Assembly: GCA_016927635.1 (NCBI GenBank)
Contig: JAFGMJ010000048.1
Location: 1-5,281, forward strand
Source of the DNA: Actinomycetota bacterium
GTDB lineage: Bacteria > Actinomycetota > Humimicrobiia > Humimicrobiales > Humimicrobiaceae
DNA length: 5,281 nucleotides
Direction: 5' to 3'
The translations under genes and the position numbers were made by a program. The notes below the pieces were generated by a model. The model did not search any database, was not told the origin of the DNA, and worked only from the letters and a program-made list of their open reading frames with translations. Shown one piece after another: positions 1 to 5,281 of this stretch; positions within the stretch are counted from its first letter, which is position 1; each line of letters opens with the position of its first letter.

Positions 1-442
1 TCGAACCTTTTTTTATTCCCGAACTTACGATTGCAGAAAAAAATCCGAGGAAGTCTTCGTAAGTCTTCAGCGTATAATCTTTTAAGCCTTCATCAGAAAT
101 TGCACTTATATAAAGTTGTAGAAAAACAGGAAGCTGCTTGCCAGCTTTTTCAAAAACAGGCTGCATCCTGTCAATTATCATGGTAAATATTTCTGTTGTC
201 TCATAAGAATCAAACGGAGCCGTATTTATTTCAGCGGACAGCTTGTTAATCCACTTACCGAGAAGCTCAAGTAAAAACTGCTGTTTTGACCCGAAATGAT
301 GATAAAATGCGCCCTTGGTAAGGCCCGCTTCTCTGCATATGCTGTCAATGTCAGTATTTTCAATACCTTCGCTGCTCAAATGTTTCTCTGCTGCATTAAA
401 TATCTTATTTATCGATTTCTGTTTTCTTTCCGCCTGCGTCAT
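1..442 (-). CDS. TetR/AcrR-family transcriptional repressor (3' end outside window)
   Basis: This is a DNA-binding repressor, probably ligand-responsive and controlling the divergent efflux genes. Reading the minus strand from the ATG at 442 gives 147 open residues running off the left edge. Residues about 10-57 form the TetR_N domain: a first helix (KSINKIFNAAEKHLSSEGI), then the helix-turn-helix at about 31-50 with the family hallmark GLTKGAFYHHFGSKQQF (residues 40-56). The rest (from about 58) is the helical ligand-binding and dimerisation domain; since the family is usually 180-220 residues, some 40-70 are missing. The start is fixed by an in-frame TAA 18 bases upstream with no other ATG, GTG or TTG between; the Shine-Dalgarno is weak (GAGA, 448-451). 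The effector cannot be predicted. Family assignment is firm; control of the ABC genes is inferred from neighbourhood. Confidence 0.93.
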   Translation of the reverse strand, partial: MTQAERKQKSINKIFNAAEKHLSSEGIENTDIDSICREAGLTKGAFYHHFGSKQQFLLELLGKWINKLSAEINTAPFDSYETTEIFTMIIDRMQPVFEKAGKQLPVFLQLYISAISDEGLKDYTLKTYEDFLGFFSAIVSSGIKKGS

Positions 443-514
443 AAAAATCTCATTTTCTTTTTAAGTGCTAAAATTTTTAAAATAAACTTATTCCGTATGC
501 CTGTATCATCGCCC

Positions 515-545
515 GGCAGTAATGCCAGCTTTGCTCAGCATTGCC
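515..545 (-). repeat. Imperfect hairpin in the repressor leader
   Basis: In an otherwise AT-rich intergenic region, bases 511-547 are GC-rich and can fold on the minus strand. An inner AGC/GCT stem with an AAA loop sits on an AATGC/GCATT stem, and an outer GGC/GCC pair is offset by a bulge. It lies between the predicted repressor transcription start (about 570) and its ATG at 442, so it would be in the 5' untranslated leader. There is no T-run after it on either strand that would make it a clear terminator. Its function is unknown and it may be incidental. Confidence 0.25.
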
Positions 546-576
546 TGAATATGTGTAAAAAAAGTGTCTGTTTTTA

Positions 577-605
577 ATTATACTTGTAAAATAATCTTAT
601 GTTAA
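577..605 (-). promoter_or_regulatory. Predicted sigma-70 type promoter for the TetR gene
   Basis: On the minus strand there is a -35 box TTAACA (605-600, one mismatch to TTGACA), a 17-bp spacer and a perfect -10 box TATAAT (582-577). Transcription would start near 570, leaving a leader of about 128 bases before the ATG at 442. The boxes and spacing are seen directly; promoter activity is inferred. Confidence 0.6.
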
Positions 606-620
606 GTGGGCATAAGTTAT
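591..620. promoter_or_regulatory. Candidate TetR operator (inverted repeat)
   Basis: Half-sites CTTATG (596-601) and CATAAG (611-616) are perfect inverted repeats separated by 9 bases. The flanks ATAA (591-594) and TTAT (617-620) extend the symmetry apart from one extra T at 595. The repeat covers the -35 box of the minus-strand repressor promoter and the weak -35 of the plus-strand promoter. This placement suits a repressor that controls itself and its divergent neighbours, since TetR regulators typically bind such palindromes next to their own gene. Binding is inferred. Confidence 0.45.
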
Positions 621-646
621 CTTTATTTGCAAATCTCTAATATAAT
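617..646 (+). promoter_or_regulatory. Possible plus-strand promoter toward the phosphoesterase remnant and ABC genes
   Basis: A perfect -10 box TATAAT lies at 641-646. The best -35 I can find is a poor TTATCT at 617-622 with an 18-bp spacer, so the promoter would be weak or need an activator. Start of transcription would be near 653, about 30 bases before the ATG at 683. No terminator is visible between here and 1070, and no better promoter was found just upstream of the first ABC gene, so this may be the efflux operon promoter. Confidence 0.4.
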
Positions 647-682
647 ATTTATTATCAGGCTTAATAAAACAGGCTTTCCATT

Positions 683-889
683 ATGAAAATACTGATAATA
701 AGCGACAAAGTCGTTGAGCATATTTACAGCCCGACAATAGAAGAAAGATTTAAGGATATTGATTTTATAATATCTTGCGGGGACCTGCCGTGCTATTACC
801 TTGAATTCATAGTATCAATGCTTACTAAACCTCTGTTTTACGTCATGGGCAATCACGATTGCGGCAAATTGTATACTGAAAAAGGGTAA
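683..889 (+). pseudogene. Truncated metallophosphoesterase (N-terminal fragment)
   Basis: The 68-residue product starts like a calcineurin-type metallophosphoesterase: beta strand MKILIISD (residues 1-8, metal-binding Asp8), then SCGDLP (31-36, the GD motif) and GNHD (56-59). It then stops after KLYTEKG. Family members usually run to over 200 residues and need further metal-binding histidines, including a C-terminal GHxH, all absent here. The 180 bases after the TAA contain no recognisable continuation in any frame, so a deletion of the 3' part is more likely than one frameshift. The start has only a weak Shine-Dalgarno (AGG, 671-673). Motifs are seen; loss of function is inferred. A functional short peptide is possible but unlikely. 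Confidence 0.75.
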
Positions 890-1005
890 ATTTTTATATT
901 AATAGAAAGGGAAAAATTTTTCAACATTACAAAGCTTAAAAAAACAGTGCCCAAAGATGGTTTTTAAGTATTTAAAAAGCCTTTAATTAATTTAAAATAG
1001 TTTTC
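890..1005. other. Non-coding AT-rich gap after the phosphoesterase remnant
   Basis: No coding sequence is recognisable here on either strand. It contains a 12-bp palindrome GAAAAATTTTTC at 911-922 and an AT-rich tract at 981-999 with a TAAAAT (993-998) that could be a weak -10 box, but no matching -35. It probably marks the edge of the deletion that removed the rest of the phosphoesterase gene. Confidence 0.4.
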
Positions 1006-1021
1006 AGGGATGGTTTAGATA
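1006..1021 (+). promoter_or_regulatory. Shine-Dalgarno leading to a non-canonical ATA start for ABC subunit 1
   Basis: AGGG at 1006-1009 is followed after 9 bases by ATA at 1019, the first codon after an in-frame TAG (1016-1018). From ATA the frame reads IKQLLTLKKYFKKHIAA and continues into the conventional ORF at GTG 1070. That stretch matches the amphipathic elbow helix normally found at the start of ABC exporter half-transporters. No ATG, GTG or TTG lies in frame between 1019 and 1070, and the GTG has no ribosome binding site. The likely ancestral start was ATG at 1019. Confidence 0.5.
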
Positions 1022-1069
1022 AAACAGCTTCTTACATTAAAAAAATATTTCAAAAAACATATTGCTGCA

Positions 1070-2836
1070 GTGAGCGGCAGTATTTTATTTATACTGCTCA
1101 CAACCCTGCTTGCGCTTTTAATACCATGGATTTTAAAAACTGTAATAGACAGCCTTAAGGATTATCCTTCATCCCAGCCCATGCTTTTAAGATACAGCAT
1201 TTTTCTTGTCCTGGTTTCAGCGCTCGAAGGAGTTTTCAGATTTTATATGAGAAGACTTCTTATAAGCGCTTCCAGGAAGATAGAATACAGCATACGGAAT
1301 GATTTTTTCTCCCACCTGCAGACGCTTGATTCCACATTTTTTGAAAACAACAGGACCGGAAGCATTATGGCTCTTATTTCAAACGATCTTGATGCAGTAA
1401 GGAACTTTCTCGGGCCTGGTCTTTTAAATCTTTTCAATACTGTTTTTGTATTCTTTTCGACAATTATAATAATGTTTATGATAAGTCCGCGCCTCACACT
1501 TTACTCACTTGTGGCAATACCCCTGCTTCCGGTAATTGTCAGCAGGCTCAGCGCAACCCTGCACAGCAGATTTAAGATTTCCCAGGAACATTATGCGCTT
1601 CTTTCCGCAAGGACACAGGAAAGCATTGCAGGCATAAAGGTCACCAAATCTTTTACCCAGGAAAACAATGAAATAGATAACTTCTCAAAACTCAATCAGG
1701 AGTACATTGTTAAAAATATGGAACTTGCCAAAATACGCAGTATTTTCTGGCCTGTTATGATACTTGTCGGAGGAATCGGCTCGCTTCTTGTATTGATGGT
1801 GGGCGGCCGCCAGGTTATAGGCGGCAGCCTGACTCTTGGCCAGTTTGTGCAGTTCAGCTCTTATATCATTTTTTTGACATGGCCTCTTATTTCACTGGGT
1901 TGGGTTATTAATCTTGTCCAGAGAGGGGAAGTTTCAATGGGCAGGCTTAATAAGGTTTTTGGCCTGACGCCTGTTATAAAAGAGCCTGCTAGTCCGCTAA
2001 ATAAAAGCTATTTAAATGGAGATATTGAATTTAAAGGCGTTTTTTTTAAATATCCGGTAATAAAGGCATATGAATTATATGATGGACAAAGCCCGGAAGA
2101 TAAAAGCAGGTGGATACTTCAAAATATCAATATTTCTATAAAAGCCGGTATGCAGGCCGGCATAGTGGGTTTTACAGGATGCGGCAAATCAACTGCAGCC
2201 AATCTTGTCCCAAGGCTTTATGATCCTCAAAAAGGCCTGGTTTTAATTGATGGCGTGGACATAAAAAAAATTTCTTTAAAAGTCCTTCGCCCCGGCATTT
2301 CATATACTACCCAGGATCCTTTCATATTTTCAAAGACAATAAGGGAAAACATCCTGTTTGGAGTTGAAAAAATAAACCAAAGCGTTACGGACAATGAATT
2401 AATCGAAAAAAAAGTCATTTCAGTTTCAAAAACAGCACATCTTCATGAAGATGTGCAGCAATTTCCCCAGGGTTATGACACAATCATCGGTGAAAGAGGC
2501 ATAACTCTTTCAGGCGGCCAGAAACAGCGGCTTGCGATTGCAAGGGCCCTTATGACTTCTCCAAATATACTTATACTTGATGATTCTTTTTCAAATATTG
2601 ATACAGGTACTGAAGAACTTATATTGCAGGATTTGAAAAAAAATACAGCAGATATGACAAAAATAATAATCTCGCACCGCATATCGACTATAAAAGATTC
2701 CGATATCATAATAGTAATGGATGAGGGCCAGATAACTCATACCGGCAAACATGAGGAACTTCTGAAGAAAAGCGAAATTTATAAAAATCTTTATCACAGG
2801 CAGCAGCTGGCTGAAGAACTTGAGGAAGAACTTTAA
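1070..2836 (+). CDS. Heterodimeric ABC exporter subunit 1 (degenerate-site half-transporter, YheI/BmrC/LmrC-like)
   Basis: This is an inner-membrane half-transporter (TMD-NBD) expected to pair with the next gene's product for ATP-driven export of drugs or lipids; the substrate is unknown. Numbering from GTG 1070 (588 aa), membrane helices lie at about 4-26, 40-62, 117-138, 141-160, 225-246 and 258-281. The ATPase domain starts near 319: A-loop Tyr328, Walker A GFTGCGKST (367-375), Q-loop Gln415, signature LSGGQ (480-484), Walker B ILILDD (500-505), H-loop His536. Asp505 replaces the catalytic Glu, so its own ATP site should be degenerate, while its intact signature serves the partner's site. 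About 18 extra residues (330-348) follow the A-loop. GTG 1070 is only the first canonical start; translation probably begins at ATA 1019 (605 aa), restoring the elbow helix. Its stop abuts the next gene's ATG. Family and pairing are firm; the drug role is inferred. Confidence 0.95.
   Translation: MSGSILFILLTTLLALLIPWILKTVIDSLKDYPSSQPMLLRYSIFLVLVSALEGVFRFYMRRLLISASRKIEYSIRNDFFSHLQTLDSTFFENNRTGSIMALISNDLDAVRNFLGPGLLNLFNTVFVFFSTIIIMFMISPRLTLYSLVAIPLLPVIVSRLSATLHSRFKISQEHYALLSARTQESIAGIKVTKSFTQENNEIDNFSKLNQEYIVKNMELAKIRSIFWPVMILVGGIGSLLVLMVGGRQVIGGSLTLGQFVQFSSYIIFLTWPLISLGWVINLVQRGEVSMGRLNKVFGLTPVIKEPASPLNKSYLNGDIEFKGVFFKYPVIKAYELYDGQSPEDKSRWILQNINISIKAGMQAGIVGFTGCGKSTAANLVPRLYDPQKGLVLIDGVDIKKISLKVLRPGISYTTQDPFIFSKTIRENILFGVEKINQSVTDNELIEKKVISVSKTAHLHEDVQQFPQGYDTIIGERGITLSGGQKQRLAIARALMTSPNILILDDSFSNIDTGTEELILQDLKKNTADMTKIIISHRISTIKDSDIIIVMDEGQITHTGKHEELLKKSEIYKNLYHRQQLAEELEEEL
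2435..2456. repeat. Perfect 22-bp palindrome inside ABC subunit 1
   Basis: The left arm GCACATCTTCA (2435-2445) is exactly complementary to the right arm 2446-2456, with no spacer. In RNA it would form a stem of about 9 bp closed by CAUG. It encodes the segment around AHLHEDVQ between the Q-loop and the signature motif. It may be a codon-level accident, an mRNA hairpin or a protein-binding site; no downstream T-run makes it a terminator. Confidence 0.7.
2822..2826 (+). promoter_or_regulatory. Ribosome binding site for ABC subunit 2, inside the end of subunit 1
   Basis: GAGGA lies 10 bases before ATG 2837, within the last codons of the upstream gene (the EELEEEL tail). It selects ATG 2837 over the in-frame ATG at 2846. 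With the upstream TAA at 2834-2836 directly touching the ATG, the two genes are likely translationally coupled, as expected for subunits needed in 1:1 ratio. Confidence 0.75.
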
Positions 2837-4627
2837 ATGAATGATATGCACAGGGAAAGTTTTTACGAAAAAGATATAGAGGAAAAACAGGTTGACAGAA
2901 AGGTTGCGCTCAAACTTTTAAAATATGTGGCACCTTATAAATTCCTCATGGCTTTTACTGTTTTTCTTCTGCTTCTTATAGCAGGTCTGGAGCTTGCGGG
3001 GCCATATCTTATCAAAATTGCAATCGATGAGCATCTTGCGCTTGGCCAGGCCGATGGGTTTTTAAGAATAGTTGTCATTTTTGCGGCTGTTTTGGCAGGT
3101 CTTTTTATATTCAGGTTTTTCCAGCAGTATCTTACAGAATATCTTGGCCAGAAAATAATGTATGATTTGCGAATGGATATTTTTAAACACATACAGAAAA
3201 TGGAAATGTCCTTTTTTGATAAAAACCCAACCGGCAGAATACTCACACGGGTTACAACAGATGTTCAGGCTTTAAATGAACTGCTTTCCTCGGGTATAGT
3301 GACTTTTTTTGGAGATATATTCATGATTGCAGGTGTTGCAATAGTAATGATTTCACTGAACCTGAAATTATCCCTTGTGACATTTTCAGTGCTTATACTT
3401 CTTGCAGCCGCAACTTTTATTTTCAGGAAAAAAGTGAGAGTATCGTTTAAAATCATAAGGGCAAAGATTTCCAATATGAATTCTTTTATTCATGAAGCAG
3501 TCACAGGAATCAATACTGTCAAACTATTTAACAGAGAAGAAAAAAACGCTGATGAATTTGACGAGCTCAACAGAAGTTATCTTTTCCAGTATTTAAAAAC
3601 AATTTTTTATTACTCAGTTTTTTTCCCGGTCGTTGGTTTAATAAGCGCAATAGCCATTGCCCTTATTGTATGGTATGGAGGCGGCCAGGTAATAAGAAAT
3701 CTTTTAACGCTTGGAACACTAGTAGCTTTTATACAATATATTGAAAAGTTTTTTCATCCAATAAGCGATCTTGCAGAAAAGTTTGGGATAATACAGGAAG
3801 CGGTTGCAGCATCTGAAAGAATATTTACCATGCTTGAGCTGGAACCGAAAATAATCTCGGCGCAAAATCCTGCAAAAATCAGCAGTGTCAGGGGAAACAT
3901 AGAATTTGAAAATGTATGGTTTGCGTATGACAATAACAATTTTATACTTAAAGATATTTCTTTTAAGCTTAAAGCGGGCAAAAGCATAGCTATTGTTGGG
4001 GCTACTGGCTCAGGCAAGACTTCAATAATTAATATATTAAACAGGTTCTATGATATACAGAAAGGCAGCATCTATCTTGACGGCGTAAATATAAAAAAAT
4101 ATGACCTGTCACAGCTCAGGAAGCATATAGGCGTTGTAATGCAGGATGTATTTCTATTTTCAGGAAACATACTTGAGAATATAAGGCTTGGAAATAAAGA
4201 CATAAGCTTTGACAGTGTAATGCAGGCAGCAAAATACGTAAATGCTGATAAATTCATTAAAATGCTTCCTGACGGCTATGAGACAGATATAAAAGAAAGG
4301 GGCCAGGTACTATCAGTGGGACAGAGGCAGCTGATTGCATTTGCAAGAGCGCTTGTATTTAACCCGGAAATACTTCTTGTTATGGATGAGGCAACATCAA
4401 GCATTGACTCTGAAATAGAAGCTCTTATACAGGACGCACTTTCAAAGATAATGAAGGACAGGACAACCATTGTGATTGCCCACAGGCTTTCCACAATAAA
4501 ACATGCTGACACCATTATAGTGCTGACTCATGGAAGAATAGTTGAAAGCGGCACACATAAAGAACTTCTTGCCCTCAAAGGCTTCTACTATAAATTGTAC
4601 AAATACCAGTATCGCCTTCAGGCATAA
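2837..4627 (+). CDS. Heterodimeric ABC exporter subunit 2 (catalytic-site half-transporter, YheH/BmrD/LmrD-like)
   Basis: This is the second inner-membrane half-transporter, 596 aa and full length for a TMD-NBD exporter. A charged N-terminal segment (1-20) and elbow helix (VALKLLKYVAPYK, 23-35) precede membrane helices at about 36-58, 76-97, 152-173, 177-196, 259-281 and 293-315. The ATPase domain starts near 353: A-loop Tyr364, Walker A GATGSGKTS (388-396), Q-loop Gln436, signature LSVGQ (492-496), Walker B ending Asp517-Glu518, D-loop SSID, H-loop His549. The catalytic Glu518 is present, but the signature departs from LSGGQ. So its Walker site, completed by subunit 1's LSGGQ, should be the hydrolysing site, and its LSVGQ faces subunit 1's Asp505 site. 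It begins immediately after subunit 1 and ends 6 bp before the convergent gene, with no visible terminator. Substrate is unknown; multidrug or lipid export is the usual role. Confidence 0.97.
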   Translation: MNDMHRESFYEKDIEEKQVDRKVALKLLKYVAPYKFLMAFTVFLLLLIAGLELAGPYLIKIAIDEHLALGQADGFLRIVVIFAAVLAGLFIFRFFQQYLTEYLGQKIMYDLRMDIFKHIQKMEMSFFDKNPTGRILTRVTTDVQALNELLSSGIVTFFGDIFMIAGVAIVMISLNLKLSLVTFSVLILLAAATFIFRKKVRVSFKIIRAKISNMNSFIHEAVTGINTVKLFNREEKNADEFDELNRSYLFQYLKTIFYYSVFFPVVGLISAIAIALIVWYGGGQVIRNLLTLGTLVAFIQYIEKFFHPISDLAEKFGIIQEAVAASERIFTMLELEPKIISAQNPAKISSVRGNIEFENVWFAYDNNNFILKDISFKLKAGKSIAIVGATGSGKTSIINILNRFYDIQKGSIYLDGVNIKKYDLSQLRKHIGVVMQDVFLFSGNILENIRLGNKDISFDSVMQAAKYVNADKFIKMLPDGYETDIKERGQVLSVGQRQLIAFARALVFNPEILLVMDEATSSIDSEIEALIQDALSKIMKDRTTIVIAHRLSTIKHADTIIVLTHGRIVESGTHKELLALKGFYYKLYKYQYRLQA

Positions 4628-4633
4628 AAGCTG

Positions 4634-5221
4634 TTAGAAATCCTTATTTTCATCATATCCTTTTATTTCTGATACATCTATGTCTTTGGGTATTTCATCC
4701 CAGAGTATATCCACCGTCCATGCTGCGGACAGGCCGACAACATGCGGACATTTATCAACATGAGCACCCATTGCATTAAATCTGTCCAGTTCCTGCATGT
4801 CAAGCCCAAGATTTTTATCATCCATCAGATTAAAAGTCGTTCCGAATATTTTTTTATGTATCTCCCTGCATATGATTGTGCCGTATTTTTCTTCAAACCT
4901 TTTATAAAGCTTCTGGCCAAGTATTGAAGATTTTGTAGATGTCTTGCCCTGCTGCCAAAGCTCATAGGTCCTGCCAAAATAATAACCAAATACAACAAGG
5001 GCGCCGCTGAAAGCTCCGCATGATCCATAAGTTGTGTCGGCGCCGCCAGCCTCAAGCGGCGAAAGACATCTAAAAATCATATGATTTTTAATACCAAGCA
5101 CAGAAGAGACTGCATGAAATACTTCCTGCGCACAGTCAAATCTGTTGGCCTCTCCTTCAAAACCGATTCTATATGCCATATCCATCGCTTTTTCCCTTGT
5201 GTATCCGTTTATCATTTCCAC
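4634..5221 (-). CDS. C_GCAxxG_C_C family probable redox protein
   Basis: This is a soluble 195-residue protein with no signal peptide or membrane helix. It fits the C_GCAxxG_C_C family, putative redox or metal-binding proteins of unproven function common in anaerobes. The motif cysteines appear in order: Cys30 (FDCAQEVF), Cys68 in GSCGAFSGAL (66-75, the GCAxxG element), Cys118 (IICREI) and Cys158 (DKCPHVV). An additional Cys52 lies between the first two. The C-terminal tail after about 175 is acidic and lysine-rich. GTG 5221 is chosen because GAAAGGG (5237-5231) stands 9 bases upstream; the in-frame ATG at 5215 would leave 15 bases, but it remains possible. The gene is convergent with the exporter pair, so it is not in the same operon and a functional link is not shown. 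Family assignment is good; any electron-transfer role is only the family suggestion. Confidence 0.88.
   Translation of the reverse strand: MEMINGYTREKAMDMAYRIGFEGEANRFDCAQEVFHAVSSVLGIKNHMIFRCLSPLEAGGADTTYGSCGAFSGALVVFGYYFGRTYELWQQGKTSTKSSILGQKLYKRFEEKYGTIICREIHKKIFGTTFNLMDDKNLGLDMQELDRFNAMGAHVDKCPHVVGLSAAWTVDILWDEIPKDIDVSEIKGYDENKDF
5035..5068. repeat. GC-rich stem-loop within the redox gene
   Basis: CGCCGC (5041-5046) and GCGGCG (5056-5061) pair across a 9-base loop, and outer TGTC (5035-5038) pairs with GACA (5065-5068) across small internal bulges. It encodes the LEAGGAD region before the GCAxxG motif, so codon constraints may explain it. It ends 2 bases before the 20-bp palindrome at 5071. 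Confidence 0.5.
5071..5090. repeat. Perfect 20-bp palindrome within the redox gene
   Basis: TAAAAATCAT (5071-5080) is followed directly by its exact reverse complement (5081-5090). It encodes part of GIKNHMIFR, about 130 bases into the gene. The AT-rich composition makes chance more likely than for a mixed-sequence palindrome. Function is unknown. Confidence 0.65.
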
Positions 5222-5230
5222 CGGTATTTA

Positions 5231-5261
5231 CCCTTTCAATAATTTTAATAAAAAGATTATA
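5231..5261 (-). promoter_or_regulatory. Ribosome binding site and -10 box for the redox gene
   Basis: On the minus strand GAAAGGG (5237-5231) lies 9 bases before GTG 5221. Further upstream a perfect TATAAT (5261-5256) gives a start of transcription near 5249 and a leader of about 28 bases. A -35 box at the usual 17-bp spacing would fall at 5279-5284, at and beyond the window edge, so the promoter is only half visible. A 10-bp palindrome TATAGCTATA (5260-5269) overlaps the upstream edge of the -10. Confidence 0.5.
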
Positions 5262-5281
5262 TAGCTATAATCATAAATTAA

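Noticed and set aside
43..68. Short direct repeat GAAGACTT...GAAGACTT on the minus strand in the TetR gene
   Set aside because: It is only 8 bases per copy and lies inside a continuous coding frame; no repeat array or array-like spacing is present.
296..577. A 93-codon plus-strand open frame, including a possible 26-residue start at ATG 497
   Set aside because: Its first half lies antisense to the well-supported TetR gene, its product resembles nothing recognisable, and neither start has a ribosome binding site.
890..960. Readthrough or frameshift continuation of the phosphoesterase past its TAA
   Set aside because: The same frame stays open for about 25 codons, but the residues match no expected downstream motif, so I favour deletion.
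1010..1018. TAG as a recoded sense codon (pyrrolysine or stop reassignment) in ATG-GTT-TAG
   Set aside because: No other in-frame TAG occurs in the genes here, the Shine-Dalgarno overlaps this ATG rather than preceding it, and an altered start codon at 1019 explains the frame more simply.
2473..2709. Minus-strand open frames antisense to both ABC genes (also around 2935-3246, 3265-3474, 3754-4017 and 4276-4515)
   Set aside because: They overlap conserved motif-bearing coding sequence and have no recognisable products or ribosome binding sites; they are frame shadows.
4742..5055. Alternative-frame open frames over the C_GCAxxG_C_C gene (4742-4927 plus, 4825-5055 minus)
   Set aside because: The 195-residue frame carries all the family cysteines and has a good ribosome binding site, so these overlapping frames are not credible.

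Overview
The window is AT-rich bacterial DNA that uses the standard genetic code. Isoleucine ATA and arginine AGA/AGG codons are common, and genes are tightly spaced. The C_GCAxxG_C_C redox protein at the right end is a family common in anaerobes, so an anaerobic low-GC bacterium, possibly from an uncultured lineage, is a reasonable guess. The sequence does not fix the phylum.

Layout. Bases 1-442 (minus strand) hold the N-terminal 147 residues of a TetR/AcrR-type repressor whose 3' end lies outside the window. Bases 443-682 are a divergent control region. It contains a good minus-strand promoter for the repressor, a plus-strand -10 box, and between them an inverted repeat that would cover the repressor's -35 box, which makes it a candidate operator. 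Bases 683-889 are a 68-residue 5' fragment of a metallophosphoesterase that breaks off just after the GNHD motif; it is probably a decayed gene. Bases 1019/1070-2836 and 2837-4627 encode the two different half-transporters of a heterodimeric ABC exporter. The stop of the first directly abuts the start of the second. A convergent C_GCAxxG_C_C family protein lies at 4634-5221, only 6 bp from the end of the exporter pair, with its own ribosome binding site and a -10 box at the right edge.

How it fits together. The TetR regulator and ABC pair look like a drug or lipid efflux module in which the repressor responds to a ligand and controls itself and the exporter. The two ATPase domains are asymmetric in a matched way: subunit 1 has Asp in place of the catalytic Glu but an intact LSGGQ, while subunit 2 has the catalytic Glu but a degenerate LSVGQ. 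This predicts one consensus and one degenerate ATP site, as in TM287/288, BmrCD and LmrCD.

Points worth a second look. The first exporter gene appears to have lost its canonical start: a well-placed Shine-Dalgarno leads to ATA at 1019, and the nearest usable GTG at 1070 would remove the N-terminal elbow helix. Perfect 22-bp and 20-bp palindromes lie inside coding sequence, and subunit 1 has an unusual insertion next to its A-loop. I saw no CRISPR array, insertion sequence, tRNA or rRNA, and no convincing new defence or mobile system.
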